Source: CAYXDO01 sp964463485 (GTDB lineage: Bacteria; Myxococcota; Kuafuiibacteriia; Kuafuiibacteriales; Kuafuiibacteriaceae). Taken from it: DNA of 64,000 nucleotides. Below, one piece after another: positions 9,100 through 17,747 of the stretch. The notes under the pieces are model-generated. The model was not told the DNA's origin and ran no database searches. It was given only the letters and a program-made list of their open reading frames with translations. The position numbers and the translations under genes were made by a program. The stretch's first letter is position 1. Each line of letters begins with the position of its first letter. The DNA lies in assembly GCA_964463485.1 (NCBI GenBank), contig CAYXDO010000001.1, positions 133,911-197,910 on the forward strand. The letters are read 5' to 3'.

Positions 9100-9355
9100 G
9101 CACCGAGCTCAGCTGCGTTTCATTGAGTCCTCCTTCGAATTGTTCGCGGAACGACTTCAGCAGCGAGGGTCGAGCGCCGGCCTCGACCGCAAGCTCGACC
9201 GCGGATCGCGCGCGAGCGACCGCGTGATCGCTTCCTTTTTCGAGGATAGCCTCGAGGACCTCGACACCTTCGCGAGCCGGGAGAAGTGAGGCCGCGGATT
9301 CGATCGAAGCACGCTCGGACTCGAGATCGATTCTGGGTTTTCTTCGCTTCCCCAT
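8942..9355 (-). CDS. possible small helical protein, convergent with the TSP3 gene (uncertain)
   Basis: An open frame of 137 residues begins at an ATG with a basic start (GKRRKPRID) and continues as a plausible helix-rich protein to about residue 80. The rest overlaps the TSP3 repeats of the opposite strand by 158 bases and reads as Arg-rich antisense. Against it: AGA and AAA codons near the start, and third-position GC lower than first-position GC by eye. The opposite strand (9057-9289, ending in DTFASREK) also looks protein-like. At most one is real. Family unknown. Confidence 0.35.
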   Translation of the reverse strand: MGKRRKPRIDLESERASIESAASLLPAREGVEVLEAILEKGSDHAVARARSAVELAVEAGARPSLLKSFREQFEGGLNETQLSSVLTGSRRWVRAPSGTHRRRLEPRLHHCLRRDTRLRRDIRLGLQAGPDIDPSRH

Positions 9356-9432
9356 GGCCGAGGGTTCTCTCTGCCAGAGTAGCACAGCCCGTGACTGGCG
9401 AGAGTCTGGCGTTCGGGCGAAGATGGAGCCTC

Positions 9433-10758
9433 GTGCCGTCGACTCGCAAAGGCGCCTTGGTGACGACGTTCGTTTACGCGCTCGCCTGCGGTTGCTCCAG
9501 CAACGTGGTGGCGTTGACGTTTCCGGACGTCGAAGCCCGCGCTTGGATCGTGGCGTTGGCGTCGCGGACGAGCCTCCGCTTGACCGCGCTGGAGGGCGCC
9601 GTGGAACGGTTCGACTCGACCGGTTTCGACGACCCAGCGGACGTCGAGCTCCTCGCCTACAGCGAGAGCCTCGCCGAGTTATCGCTGGCCCCTGGCTTGG
9701 TCCCGTTGGTGGACGACAGCGATGGCCGCAGCCTGCCCGTGCCTTCGGCCGTCTATTCCGGCACCGTCGAGAGTCACGCCCTAGAGCTTCGGCGTGGCAT
9801 GTCCGAGCGCCTCACCCGCGCGTTGATTCCGAAGGTCCCGACGACGTGTCCAACGCTCGAGCTGGTCGGGCTCGGGAAGATCGAAGGGTCCATGAACGAC
9901 GGCGCGTTCGTCGTGAAGGCCGACGAGTCCCACTCCCTCGTCGGTAGTCAGGATGGCTACTTCGCCCTCGTGAGTCACGAAGGCGAAGTCACTCGGGTGA
10001 CTGCGACGTCGACGGTCGGCGTGTTCGGGGCGACCCGCGTGGCCGAGGAGCTCTGGATTTGGGGTCATATAGAGGAGGAAGTGAGTCGCGGTGGCGTCTG
10101 GCGGGCGCGGCTCGAGGGAACACGCCTCGTCCTGGAGAGCCCGCGATTTCTCACCGGCCTCGGCGGCTTGCGATTCGTGGAGAGCGTCGACGGCGACTCG
10201 TTCTTCGGGCTCACCTCGAAGGGTGAGTTTGGGGAGTGGCGTGATGGGTCGTGGCGAACGCTCGAGGACTTCGGACAGCCACCTGACGCCGTCCGCGGCG
10301 CGCTCCTCGAGCGATCTGCTCGCGCTCTCTGGATCTCGTTCTCTTCCTTTCCCGGAATCAAGGTCTGGGACGGACGATCGATCTCCGACGAGTTCGCGCC
10401 GGGCGTCGACTTCCCGGTTTCGTCGTTGAGCTTCATCGACGCGCTCGGAGGCCCAGTCCTCGGCGGAGGAGCTGGAGGGATCTTCGTCAAGGGTCCCGAG
10501 GGCTGGACGCAGCTCGTCGGGGCTCCGATCGTGGAGGTGCGGAACCTCAGCCCTTTCGAAAGGGGCTTCGTATTCAGCGGCCAGCGAGGATCCCTCGTGC
10601 AGTACACGGGAGAACGTTTCTGTGAGCATCAGCCGCCCTTCTCAGGGAGCGTGCAGACACTGGCCGCCATTCCTGAAACGAAGCGCCTCGTGCTCGTCAG
10701 CGACGCAACAGGGCGAAGCTCGCCGTGGATCGCAGTGGTCGAGTTGGCGGATCGATGA
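9433..10758 (+). CDS. putative lipoprotein of unknown function, propeller-like
   Basis: 441 residues from GTG 9433, which has GGAG 5 bases upstream. The start is a short lipoprotein signal (about TTFVYALAC, Cys about 17). The C-terminal two thirds contains repeated strand-rich stretches with W/G-D/R motifs (SWRTLEDFG, IKVWDGR, GWTQL), suggesting a beta-propeller rather than an enzyme. No catalytic motif was recognised. It ends 42 bases from the convergent Cys-rich/LVIVD lipoprotein gene. Confidence 0.65.
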   Translation: MPSTRKGALVTTFVYALACGCSSNVVALTFPDVEARAWIVALASRTSLRLTALEGAVERFDSTGFDDPADVELLAYSESLAELSLAPGLVPLVDDSDGRSLPVPSAVYSGTVESHALELRRGMSERLTRALIPKVPTTCPTLELVGLGKIEGSMNDGAFVVKADESHSLVGSQDGYFALVSHEGEVTRVTATSTVGVFGATRVAEELWIWGHIEEEVSRGGVWRARLEGTRLVLESPRFLTGLGGLRFVESVDGDSFFGLTSKGEFGEWRDGSWRTLEDFGQPPDAVRGALLERSARALWISFSSFPGIKVWDGRSISDEFAPGVDFPVSSLSFIDALGGPVLGGGAGGIFVKGPEGWTQLVGAPIVEVRNLSPFERGFVFSGQRGSLVQYTGERFCEHQPPFSGSVQTLAAIPETKRLVLVSDATGRSSPWIAVVELADR

Positions 10759-10800
10759 GACTCTCTCCGGCGCCGCGAAGGTCACGGGCGATGGCGCAAC

Positions 10801-13659
10801 TCAGGGTGCGCAACGCTCGACGACTCGGAGTCCGCCCACCGCGCCGACGTAAGTGTACGGTCCCACACTCACCGCGTGGTGGACATTCTCGGCCCAAGTC
10901 TCACGCACGACCTCGCGAGGCTGGGACGGGTCGCTCAGGTCGAGGGCGACGACCGTGGAGTCATCGACGCCGAGCAAGTATCGACCGTCGACGGAGGTTC
11001 GGTCGAAGAAGACTCGCTGGCGTTCGAACAGGAGCGAGGGTGCCGTCGGCGCGGAGATATCGTAGACCGCGAGGTGCGCGCCCGAGATAATCAAGGTGTT
11101 CCCGATGACGTCCAGGGCGTTGGCCCCGCGGTTGAGCTGGCCCACGGAGAGCGGAGTCACGGGTGATCCGGGCGCAACCGGGGGCACGAAGAGGATCTTG
11201 ACGAGCGACCCCGAGAAGCTCGAATCGCCGGCGAACAGGTACCCGTCTTTGTAGACGAGCGGTCCGGCGTTATCGAGCCATTGGGAGCCGACCTTCGTGA
11301 TTTGCGCCAGGTTACTCAGGTCATAGAACATGACTTCGTACTCGAAGGTCGACGTGTTGTCGGCGCTGACGATCAGCAGGTGGCCCGCAACCCAGAAATC
11401 GTTGGGGAGGAATAAGGGGACGCTCGCGAGCAATCGCGGCGCCCGAGGATTGGCCAGGTCGTAGACATTCACGCCGTCGGGCCCCAGGGCGTACAGTCGA
11501 CCGTCGAAGATCTTGATGCGATTGCCCGAAAAATTCTGCTCGTCGATGAGTATGGGCGAGGCAGGGTTCGTGGCGTCGAACGTTCTGAGCGCGTTGCCGA
11601 TGGTGTAGACGAACCCACCGCGTTCCACGACCGCCCAGGTGTTGCCGACGTTCTCGTCGTGGACTTTGCGCGAGACGTTTCCTTTGGCCAGAACGACCAG
11701 GTCGCCAGCGCCCGTCACGTACACGTAGGATCCATTCACGAGTACGTCCGCCGTACCCGTATTACCGACTTGACCGACGAGGCTGGGGTTTGGACCCGAA
11801 ATGTCGAAGACGGCGAGGCCGGCCCAGCTTGCGTAAAGGGTGCTGCCGTCGAGCGCAAATCTCTCGAACTGTGAGCCCTGCATGGTGCTGCCCACGAGCG
11901 TGAGCGCGGGCGCGGCAGAGATGTCGTAGACTTGGACCCCTGGCACGGCGGTATGAGGATTCTGGGCGGTTGCGAAGAGTCTCTCCTGGACGATCTCGAA
12001 TTCGGCGAATCCGTGTACGACGGACCCGCTCGTACCGCCGACGAGCCTTGGGTTGGTGGGATTCGAGACGTCGATGACGTGAATACCGAGGTTGACTGCG
12101 ACATACGCGTAGCTGCCGGAGACGGCGAGCTCGCCGAGGTCCGAAATCGGTAGGTAGCCGGCGGCGGTGGTCGAGACTGCCACGTCGAAGATCCAGAGCC
12201 CCTCGTACCCAGACACGTAGAGCTTGGTCCCTACGGCTGCGAGCGAGTTGATGCCTCCGGTGACCGACAACGGGATGAGGGCAGAAGGCATGGCGGGGCT
12301 CGAGACGTCGAACCGTCGCACCTCGCCGAAGCACGCCACGAAGAGGGTGGTCCCGATCAACTGGGCATCGTCTGGGTAGGCACAGCTCTGGACGCTCGTC
12401 ACGAACGAGGGCGCGGCGGGATTCGAGACGTCGTACACCTCGACGAGGTCGTCCTGAGTGATCAAGAGGTGAGTTCCCACGAGGCTCATGTGGGCGTAGG
12501 CGTTCTGGTAGTTATCTCCGTTGGGGTTGATCGCGACACGGGCCACTTCGGCGATGCGCATCGGATCGCAGGCGGCGCAGGCCGACGAGTCTGCGCAGCC
12601 GAGCGCACAGGCGTGTTGCGTGATCTCGAAGCAGCCGGGAGTGACTTCGGCGCAGAGACTTTGCAGGGCCCCTCCGCAGCTCGGCTCGCCGGGGCTCGAG
12701 CAGTTCGAAGCGCAGCTGGAGCAGCTCGTCGCGTCCGCGCATACTCCTGTCTGGCAAGTCATCGCGGACGACCAGGAGCGGCAACCGTTCGGGTCGGCGA
12801 GGCAGGTCGAGAGCGCTCCGGCGGCGCACGAGGTCTCCCCGAGTTGGGCGCACTCGTGAGTACAGGAAAAGCAGGTCGAAGAGTCCGCGCACGTCCCATT
12901 CTCACAGGCCTGGCCAGCGAGCCAGCTCCGGCAGCCGTTCGTGTCGGCGACGCAGGTCCGCATCGACCCAGCCGAGCACTCGGTCGCGCCGACGGTCGAG
13001 CAGCCATGAGCGCACGCTCCGCAGCTCGAGGCGTCCGCGCAGAACCCGGCTGGGCAGGAGGTCGAGTTGGACCAATGCCTGCAGCCGTTGGCGTCGGCGA
13101 GGCAGGAACGGACGGAGCCGACTGCGCACTCCGTGACGCCGAGTTGGGCACACTCATCGACACAAGCTCCGCAGCTGGTGGAGCTCCCACAGAACCCTTC
13201 GGCGCAGGCCAATGGCGAGGACCAGCTCCTACAGCCGTTTGGATCCGCGCCGCACGAACGGATCGTGGAGCCCGAGCAATCGGTGGCGCCAAGCTGAGGG
13301 CAAGAGTGAGTGCAGGCGCCGCAGCTCGTGGAGTCAGCACAAATACCGTCGGAGCACGCGGACGGAGCGCTCCAATTCAGACACCCGTCGGCGTCGCGCC
13401 CGCAGACGCGGAGCTCCCCGCTCGCGCAGGAGGTGAGTCCGAGGTCTGCACACGAGCTCTGGCAGGCGGCCGCGTCGGGAGGAGCTCCGCCGTCAGGGCC
13501 CGTATCGGGGGACAGAGCTCCGGCATCGACGTCCTGAAGCGGGGGCCCTGCATCGACAGCGGCGTCGGGCTGATGGGTCGGCAGCTCGCCGACGTTGCGG
13601 TCGCTTTCGCATGCGGCGAGGGCGAGCAAGGTGGCGAAGGAGGAAATCGAGTGTTTCAT
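10801..13659 (-). CDS. lipoprotein with six Cys-rich repeats and an LVIVD beta-propeller
   Basis: 952 residues. Lipoprotein signal with lipobox LAAC (Cys17), then an Asp/Pro/Ala linker (about 20-60). Next come six tandem units of about 49 residues (about 62-360), each roughly CxxxCxxLGxTxCxxG, then RxCxADxNGCRSW, then CxxGxCADxxxCxxC. This is a disulfide-rich array. The remaining ~590 residues carry LVIVD-type repeats such as VYDVSNPAAPSFV and VIDVSNPTNPRLVG, a family found in surface propellers. The ATG fits the signal peptide; the open frame extends upstream without a signal. Likely exposed on the cell surface; ligand unknown. Confidence 0.85.
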   Translation of the reverse strand: MKHSISSFATLLALAACESDRNVGELPTHQPDAAVDAGPPLQDVDAGALSPDTGPDGGAPPDAAACQSSCADLGLTSCASGELRVCGRDADGCLNWSAPSACSDGICADSTSCGACTHSCPQLGATDCSGSTIRSCGADPNGCRSWSSPLACAEGFCGSSTSCGACVDECAQLGVTECAVGSVRSCLADANGCRHWSNSTSCPAGFCADASSCGACAHGCSTVGATECSAGSMRTCVADTNGCRSWLAGQACENGTCADSSTCFSCTHECAQLGETSCAAGALSTCLADPNGCRSWSSAMTCQTGVCADATSCSSCASNCSSPGEPSCGGALQSLCAEVTPGCFEITQHACALGCADSSACAACDPMRIAEVARVAINPNGDNYQNAYAHMSLVGTHLLITQDDLVEVYDVSNPAAPSFVTSVQSCAYPDDAQLIGTTLFVACFGEVRRFDVSSPAMPSALIPLSVTGGINSLAAVGTKLYVSGYEGLWIFDVAVSTTAAGYLPISDLGELAVSGSYAYVAVNLGIHVIDVSNPTNPRLVGGTSGSVVHGFAEFEIVQERLFATAQNPHTAVPGVQVYDISAAPALTLVGSTMQGSQFERFALDGSTLYASWAGLAVFDISGPNPSLVGQVGNTGTADVLVNGSYVYVTGAGDLVVLAKGNVSRKVHDENVGNTWAVVERGGFVYTIGNALRTFDATNPASPILIDEQNFSGNRIKIFDGRLYALGPDGVNVYDLANPRAPRLLASVPLFLPNDFWVAGHLLIVSADNTSTFEYEVMFYDLSNLAQITKVGSQWLDNAGPLVYKDGYLFAGDSSFSGSLVKILFVPPVAPGSPVTPLSVGQLNRGANALDVIGNTLIISGAHLAVYDISAPTAPSLLFERQRVFFDRTSVDGRYLLGVDDSTVVALDLSDPSQPREVVRETWAENVHHAVSVGPYTYVGAVGGLRVVERCAP

Positions 13660-13796
13660 TGGATCTCTCTGTCGACCAATTGGAGCGAGCTTCGTGAATC
13701 CGTCTGCAAAAGTGAAGGAAGGCGCACAATCGGCAGTGCTAGAGCCGAACAGGGGTGCACGAGCGACCTGCGGCGATTCAGTTCGACCTCCGCATG

Positions 13797-13897
13797 AACC
13801 ACGGAGAACACAGAGAAGGAACACGGAGGGCACGAAGGACCTTTCTCCAAGAATCCTATGTGTTCTCTGCGTTCCAGCTCTGTGTCCTCGGTGGTTT
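13797..13897. repeat. dispersed imperfect inverted repeat, copy 1 (ACCACRGAG-type)
   Basis: About 101 bp. The left arm begins CCACGGAGAACACAGAG, and the right arm, read on the other strand, begins CCACCGAGGACACAGAG. The arms can fold into a long imperfect hairpin. A second copy lies at 16945-17045. It sits in the 377-base gap 13660-14036, which otherwise holds only the upstream region of the Cys-rich lipoprotein gene; I see no other gene there. Confidence 0.7.
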
Positions 13898-14036
13898 GCC
13901 CGGCGCCGAACGATGATCGTCGACATATCGCGCAACTTGGTCGTGCACCCGCCGAACAGGTGGAGAGCGCCACGATTTCCGGCTCGTGCTCGAAATCATC
14001 AGAGGCGAGAACAAAGTGAAGCGATTCCTCGACAGC

Positions 14037-16511
14037 TCATTCGGGGGCTGAGACATATTGGGGCTCGTCGAAGAGGACAGGCTCGTTCTGGCCGAGCTGG
14101 CCCCACGAGTTGAGGCCCCAGCACGCGACCCGACCGTTTTTTCGGAGCGCGCAGGCATGGCGGTTGCCTGAGGCGAGGCGGACTGCGTCGTGGAGGCCGG
14201 CCACTTCGGCCCGCCCGTCGCCCGCATTCCCCAACTGGCCGTAGGCGTTGGAGCCGAAACAGACGACCGAGCCGCCTTCGCGGATCGCGCAGGAGTGGTT
14301 CTCACCGGCCTCGATCGCGATGGCGTCCGACAGCCCGGCGACCGCGACCGGGGAAGATTGGGTCGGTGCGGTCGACTCGCCGAGTTGGCCGAGACGGTTC
14401 TCGCCCCAACAGAAGACGCGACCGTCTTCCATGCGCGCGCAGAGGTGGGTGTATCCGGCGGCGAGCTCGACCGCACCAGGCACGAGTCGCGTTCGCACCG
14501 GTGATGGGTCCGGAAGGATCGTCGAGCGCCCCGAGCCGAGCAACCCATAGTTGTTGCCGCCCCAGCAGAAGACGTCTCCGGCTGGCCCCGAGAGGGCGCA
14601 CGTGTTGAACTCAGTCAGAGCGACTTGGCGGACTTCGTCGAGCGGCACCCGCCCGGGTGTCGCCGCTGGGCTCGTCTGCGCCGGGAAGCCGAGCTGGAAG
14701 TCATTGTTCGAGCCCCAGCACCACAACGAACCGTCTTGTTTCACGACACACGCCACCGAGCCTGCCGTATCCACAGCTGCCGCGCCCTCCGTGCCCGTCA
14801 CGAACCCGCCCGCAGCGAGCTCATCGAGGCCCATGTCAGCGAGCCCGTGGCCCCAGCACCACACGCCGGCCGATCGCGAGCTCGTGCGCACGCACCCGAG
14901 GTCGTTGGTGAGAGCGAGCTCGATGACGCCCGCGGGCTCGACCAACTCAGCGGGCTGCCCGGGCTCGGCGCCTGCGAGCGCGTGAAGACCAAGGCACAGA
15001 ATTTCGCCGCTGGCGCGACGTACACACGTGGCCTCACCTCCGGCGAAGACGTCCACCGCGTCGTGGACCTCAGGAAGCTCGACGGGGGTTTCGTGAGCGG
15101 GCAGGAACCCGATTCCGAGCTGGCCAAAGGCGCCCGAACCCCAACATGAGACGCCGACTCGATCGACCGCACACGCGTGGTCCCGGCCAAAGGCGATATC
15201 ACTTACGCCCGCCTCCACCAGGGCTCCTCGAATCGGATCGGTCACCGTCGTTCGGCTCGTGCTCGACCCAACACAAATCAGACGAACGGGCCCCGCGACG
15301 CAGGTCGCGTCTCGACCGGCGAACAGCCGTCCCGGCTCGCCGCTCAGCGAGCTCCGGAGCGGCTCGGACGTACTCATCGTGGTTGGTTCGACGCCGAGTT
15401 GACCGCGGGCGTTCGAGCCCCAGCAGCGGACCTCACCGTCTTCGAGGCGGACGCAGGTGTGACGCCTTCCGGCGGTCAACTCAGTCGCCCGCGGGATCCC
15501 TCTGACCGGGCCTGGCTCCGATGAACCCGGCCGACCCACAAAGTCGCCTTCGTTTGCACCCCAGCACCAGACCGAGCCGTCCGCGAGGAGTGCGCAGCTA
15601 TGGTGCTCGCCGACGGCCACCTGTCGCGCGGGGAGGCCGAGAGACACCTCCTCCGGATGACTCACCGCGCCTCGAGGACCCGTCCCCGTCTCTCCCCGAT
15701 CGTTCTTGCCCCAGCACGACACGCTACCGTCCGTAGTGACGGCGCAGGCATGTTGAGTGCCGACGGCGAACGACACGGCGTCCGCGAGGTTGTCGACGGC
15801 CTCGGCCTCGGACGCGACGGCTCGGGCGGTGACTCGTCCGAGGAGGCCCCAGTCGTTGGTGCCCCAACAACTGACGCGGCCCGAGGTTTGGAGGGCGCAG
15901 GTCGAGCCGTCGCTCGAGCCGATCGCACGCACGTCTTTCAGCTTGGGCAGGAACACCGGCACGGCCGAACGGTCGAGACCAGGCACTCCCAAACGTTCCC
16001 CTTCGCCCCAGCACGCGACCTGCCCTGCCTCGAAGCGGGCGCAGGAGAAGTCAGCGCCGACTGCGACATCCGGCGGGGCTGAGTTAGGAACGGCGCGGAC
16101 GGTGATTTCGCTCGACGGCTGTGGCACGGACACCCACTGCTCGGCGACCTCGTCGTAGGCGAAGGCAGCGAACGCGGGTGGAATCGGGCGACCTTGGCCA
16201 GGCTCCGCGTTGGCCGGCCCGGCCTCGAGCCACAGCGCCCCCAGAGGGTGTGGGTAGGCCAAAACGTAGAGGCTCGAGACGTCGAGCTCGAGACGAATCC
16301 AACCCGAGCCCTCGGCGAGCTCGCGGGCGTCGATCGCCGAGACGGTTTCGCGGCCTCGCGCGCCGGCGACGAAGAGCAGCGCCTGCGCGGACTCGCCGAC
16401 CGGCGGGAGCGAAACGAAGTCCCTCGCCGAACACGCGGCGAGTGAGAGCGCGGCTCCAACCAGAACGTACGCGTGGCCGCCCGGACGTTCCTCGCAGCGC
16501 AGCATCGCCAT
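14037..16511 (-). CDS. RCC1-repeat lipoprotein, about 14 repeats
   Basis: 824 residues. ATG 16511 has GAGGA 7 bases upstream and starts a lipoprotein signal with lipobox LAAC (Cys27). Residues about 130-820 contain about 14 RCC1-type units, each with a Cys-Ala...DG...VxCWGxNxxGQLG pattern (for example VSCWGTNDWGLLG, VRCWGSNARGQLG, VACWGLNSWGQLG). One RCC1 propeller has seven blades, so fourteen units fit two propellers in tandem (inference). The paired cysteines suggest disulfides in the envelope. Bacterial RCC1 lipoproteins are common in myxobacteria and have no established activity. Confidence 0.88.
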   Translation of the reverse strand: MAMLRCEERPGGHAYVLVGAALSLAACSARDFVSLPPVGESAQALLFVAGARGRETVSAIDARELAEGSGWIRLELDVSSLYVLAYPHPLGALWLEAGPANAEPGQGRPIPPAFAAFAYDEVAEQWVSVPQPSSEITVRAVPNSAPPDVAVGADFSCARFEAGQVACWGEGERLGVPGLDRSAVPVFLPKLKDVRAIGSSDGSTCALQTSGRVSCWGTNDWGLLGRVTARAVASEAEAVDNLADAVSFAVGTQHACAVTTDGSVSCWGKNDRGETGTGPRGAVSHPEEVSLGLPARQVAVGEHHSCALLADGSVWCWGANEGDFVGRPGSSEPGPVRGIPRATELTAGRRHTCVRLEDGEVRCWGSNARGQLGVEPTTMSTSEPLRSSLSGEPGRLFAGRDATCVAGPVRLICVGSSTSRTTVTDPIRGALVEAGVSDIAFGRDHACAVDRVGVSCWGSGAFGQLGIGFLPAHETPVELPEVHDAVDVFAGGEATCVRRASGEILCLGLHALAGAEPGQPAELVEPAGVIELALTNDLGCVRTSSRSAGVWCWGHGLADMGLDELAAGGFVTGTEGAAAVDTAGSVACVVKQDGSLWCWGSNNDFQLGFPAQTSPAATPGRVPLDEVRQVALTEFNTCALSGPAGDVFCWGGNNYGLLGSGRSTILPDPSPVRTRLVPGAVELAAGYTHLCARMEDGRVFCWGENRLGQLGESTAPTQSSPVAVAGLSDAIAIEAGENHSCAIREGGSVVCFGSNAYGQLGNAGDGRAEVAGLHDAVRLASGNRHACALRKNGRVACWGLNSWGQLGQNEPVLFDEPQYVSAPE

Positions 16512-16637
16512 CGCCGAATCCTCGCACGGGCCGCCCCAAGATTCGATGCGCGCGACCGGCATGCGTGTCGGCAAGACGTGCCTTTCAAGTCAGGGATATC
16601 GACGCTGAGCGCGGTTTAGTCGCGCTCCGCGGGCAAC

Positions 16638-16841
16638 TCAAAATGAGTACGACGTCGGGGCGTCGGCCCCGGGGATCGTAGGAGCAGGTGCGGAATCGGA
16701 ATCGGAGGGCCGAACGCCGCCGATGTCGGGGCCAACGTAGGCCGGAGCGCTCGGCGGCGGGCAGCCGCCCGTCACTTGTTCGAGGGCCTCGTCGAGCAGC
16801 TCCGAATTCTCGGCCGAGGGGTGTTTGGTCTTGCCGTTCAT
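16638..16841 (-). CDS. small peptide with double-glycine leader (RiPP/bacteriocin-like precursor)
   Basis: 67 residues. Residues 14-26 read ELLDEALEQVTGG, the standard double-glycine leader pattern (ExLxDexLexVxGG) cleaved by C39-type peptidase transporters. The candidate core (27-67) starts CPPPSAPAYVG, is rich in Pro, Ala, Ser and Asp, has one Cys and ends SYSF. No C39 transporter or modifying enzyme is adjacent, so export or processing would need factors from elsewhere. No strong ribosome site is visible. A short hairpin (around 16884-16900) and the repeat at 16945 lie upstream. It could also be a non-RiPP secreted peptide. Confidence 0.6.
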   Translation of the reverse strand: MNGKTKHPSAENSELLDEALEQVTGGCPPPSAPAYVGPDIGGVRPSDSDSAPAPTIPGADAPTSYSF

Positions 16842-16944
16842 GCGTACCAACGAGCTTCATCGCCTCGAGACGTTTGGCGTATCCTCCCACCGTCGGAGGA
16901 AGGGTGGATGCCGCGTGGGCGCGTTCCTCGGTACACCATGCGGG

Positions 16945-17045
16945 AACCACAGAGGACGCGGAGAGAAGACACCGAGGACCCAGAGAAGCGCTCACTCCAT
17001 CATCTCCGCTCTGTGGGCTTCGGCGCCTGGGCTCTCTGTGGTCTC
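16945..17045. repeat. dispersed imperfect inverted repeat, copy 2
   Basis: About 101 bp: AACCACAGAGGACGCGGAG at the left, and the reverse complement of a similar motif (ACCACAGAGAGCCCAGG) at the right. Same size and arm style as the copy at 13797-13897. It lies between the sigma-factor operon and the double-glycine peptide gene, both on the minus strand, so it could affect transcription or stability of the region. Confidence 0.65.
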
Positions 17046-17081
17046 GCCCGTGGTCACGAATTTGCGGGACCTGTACTCACC

Positions 17082-17747
17082 TCATTTGTTTTCCATGGCG
17101 GGGGTCACGAGTCCGCGGAGCAGGCTCTTGGGGTAAGTTTCCAGAAATGACTTGGCTGCGGCCTGGGCTTGGCTTCGCTTGCCTTCGGCGAGGAGGACCT
17201 GGACTTCGAGCGCGCGCCGTTCTTCGAGGAGTCGCCCTCGGGGGTGGAGAAGAGTATGTTGAGCAAGCGCCCGGCCCGCGTCGGACGGCCTGCCGCGGAG
17301 CAGCGCGGCCCTCGCCTGCTCGATCAACCTGCGTTCGGCCGCCAAGGCTTCGTCGGCCTTGGGCTGCTCGGACAGGCTGGGCGCAGAAGCTCGCTCGACC
17401 TCGCGGAGGGTCTCTTTGGTGACGGTCACGGTCACCGTTCGGACCACTGGCACTTCGACCCGCACCTCTTTGGTCACCTCCCGAACCGACTCTCGAACCT
17501 CCACCCGAGAACTCACGAGCTGTGAGTAGCCGAGCGCGCCGACCAGCGCGCCCACGGCGAAGGCCGAGGCGACCGGCGCCAGCAAGGACGTGGGTGCTGG
17601 CAGAGCTGGCGGTGCGGGCGTCGATAATCCGGCTTCGACGCGGTCCCACAGGTGGGCCGCCGTCGCGCTCGAAGGTCCCGGAGCGCCGCGTTCGGCCTTC
17701 AAGAGCTCCAAAAGCTCGGGGCCCAGCGGGTTCGGCTCTTCACTCAT
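17082..17747 (-). CDS. membrane partner (putative anti-sigma factor) of the adjacent ECF sigma factor
   Basis: 221 residues. A soluble N-terminal part (about 1-45), one transmembrane helix (about 52-73, SLLAPVASAFAVGALVGALG), then a charged Val/Glu/Arg coiled region and a helical TPR-like end (LAEGKRSQAQAAAKSFLETYPKS). Its ATG overlaps the sigma-factor stop (ATGA), the usual arrangement for a sigma and its membrane-bound regulator. No zinc-binding HxxxCxxC motif was seen, so it is not a ZAS-type anti-sigma factor; the regulatory role is inferred from context. Confidence 0.7.
   Translation of the reverse strand: MSEEPNPLGPELLELLKAERGAPGPSSATAAHLWDRVEAGLSTPAPPALPAPTSLLAPVASAFAVGALVGALGYSQLVSSRVEVRESVREVTKEVRVEVPVVRTVTVTVTKETLREVERASAPSLSEQPKADEALAAERRLIEQARAALLRGRPSDAGRALAQHTLLHPRGRLLEERRALEVQVLLAEGKRSQAQAAAKSFLETYPKSLLRGLVTPAMENK

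Noticed and set aside
12469..13797. 442-residue plus-strand open frame over the Cys-rich lipoprotein
   Set aside because: Antisense of the repeats, which creates repeating Ala/Gly/Arg patterns; no start context.
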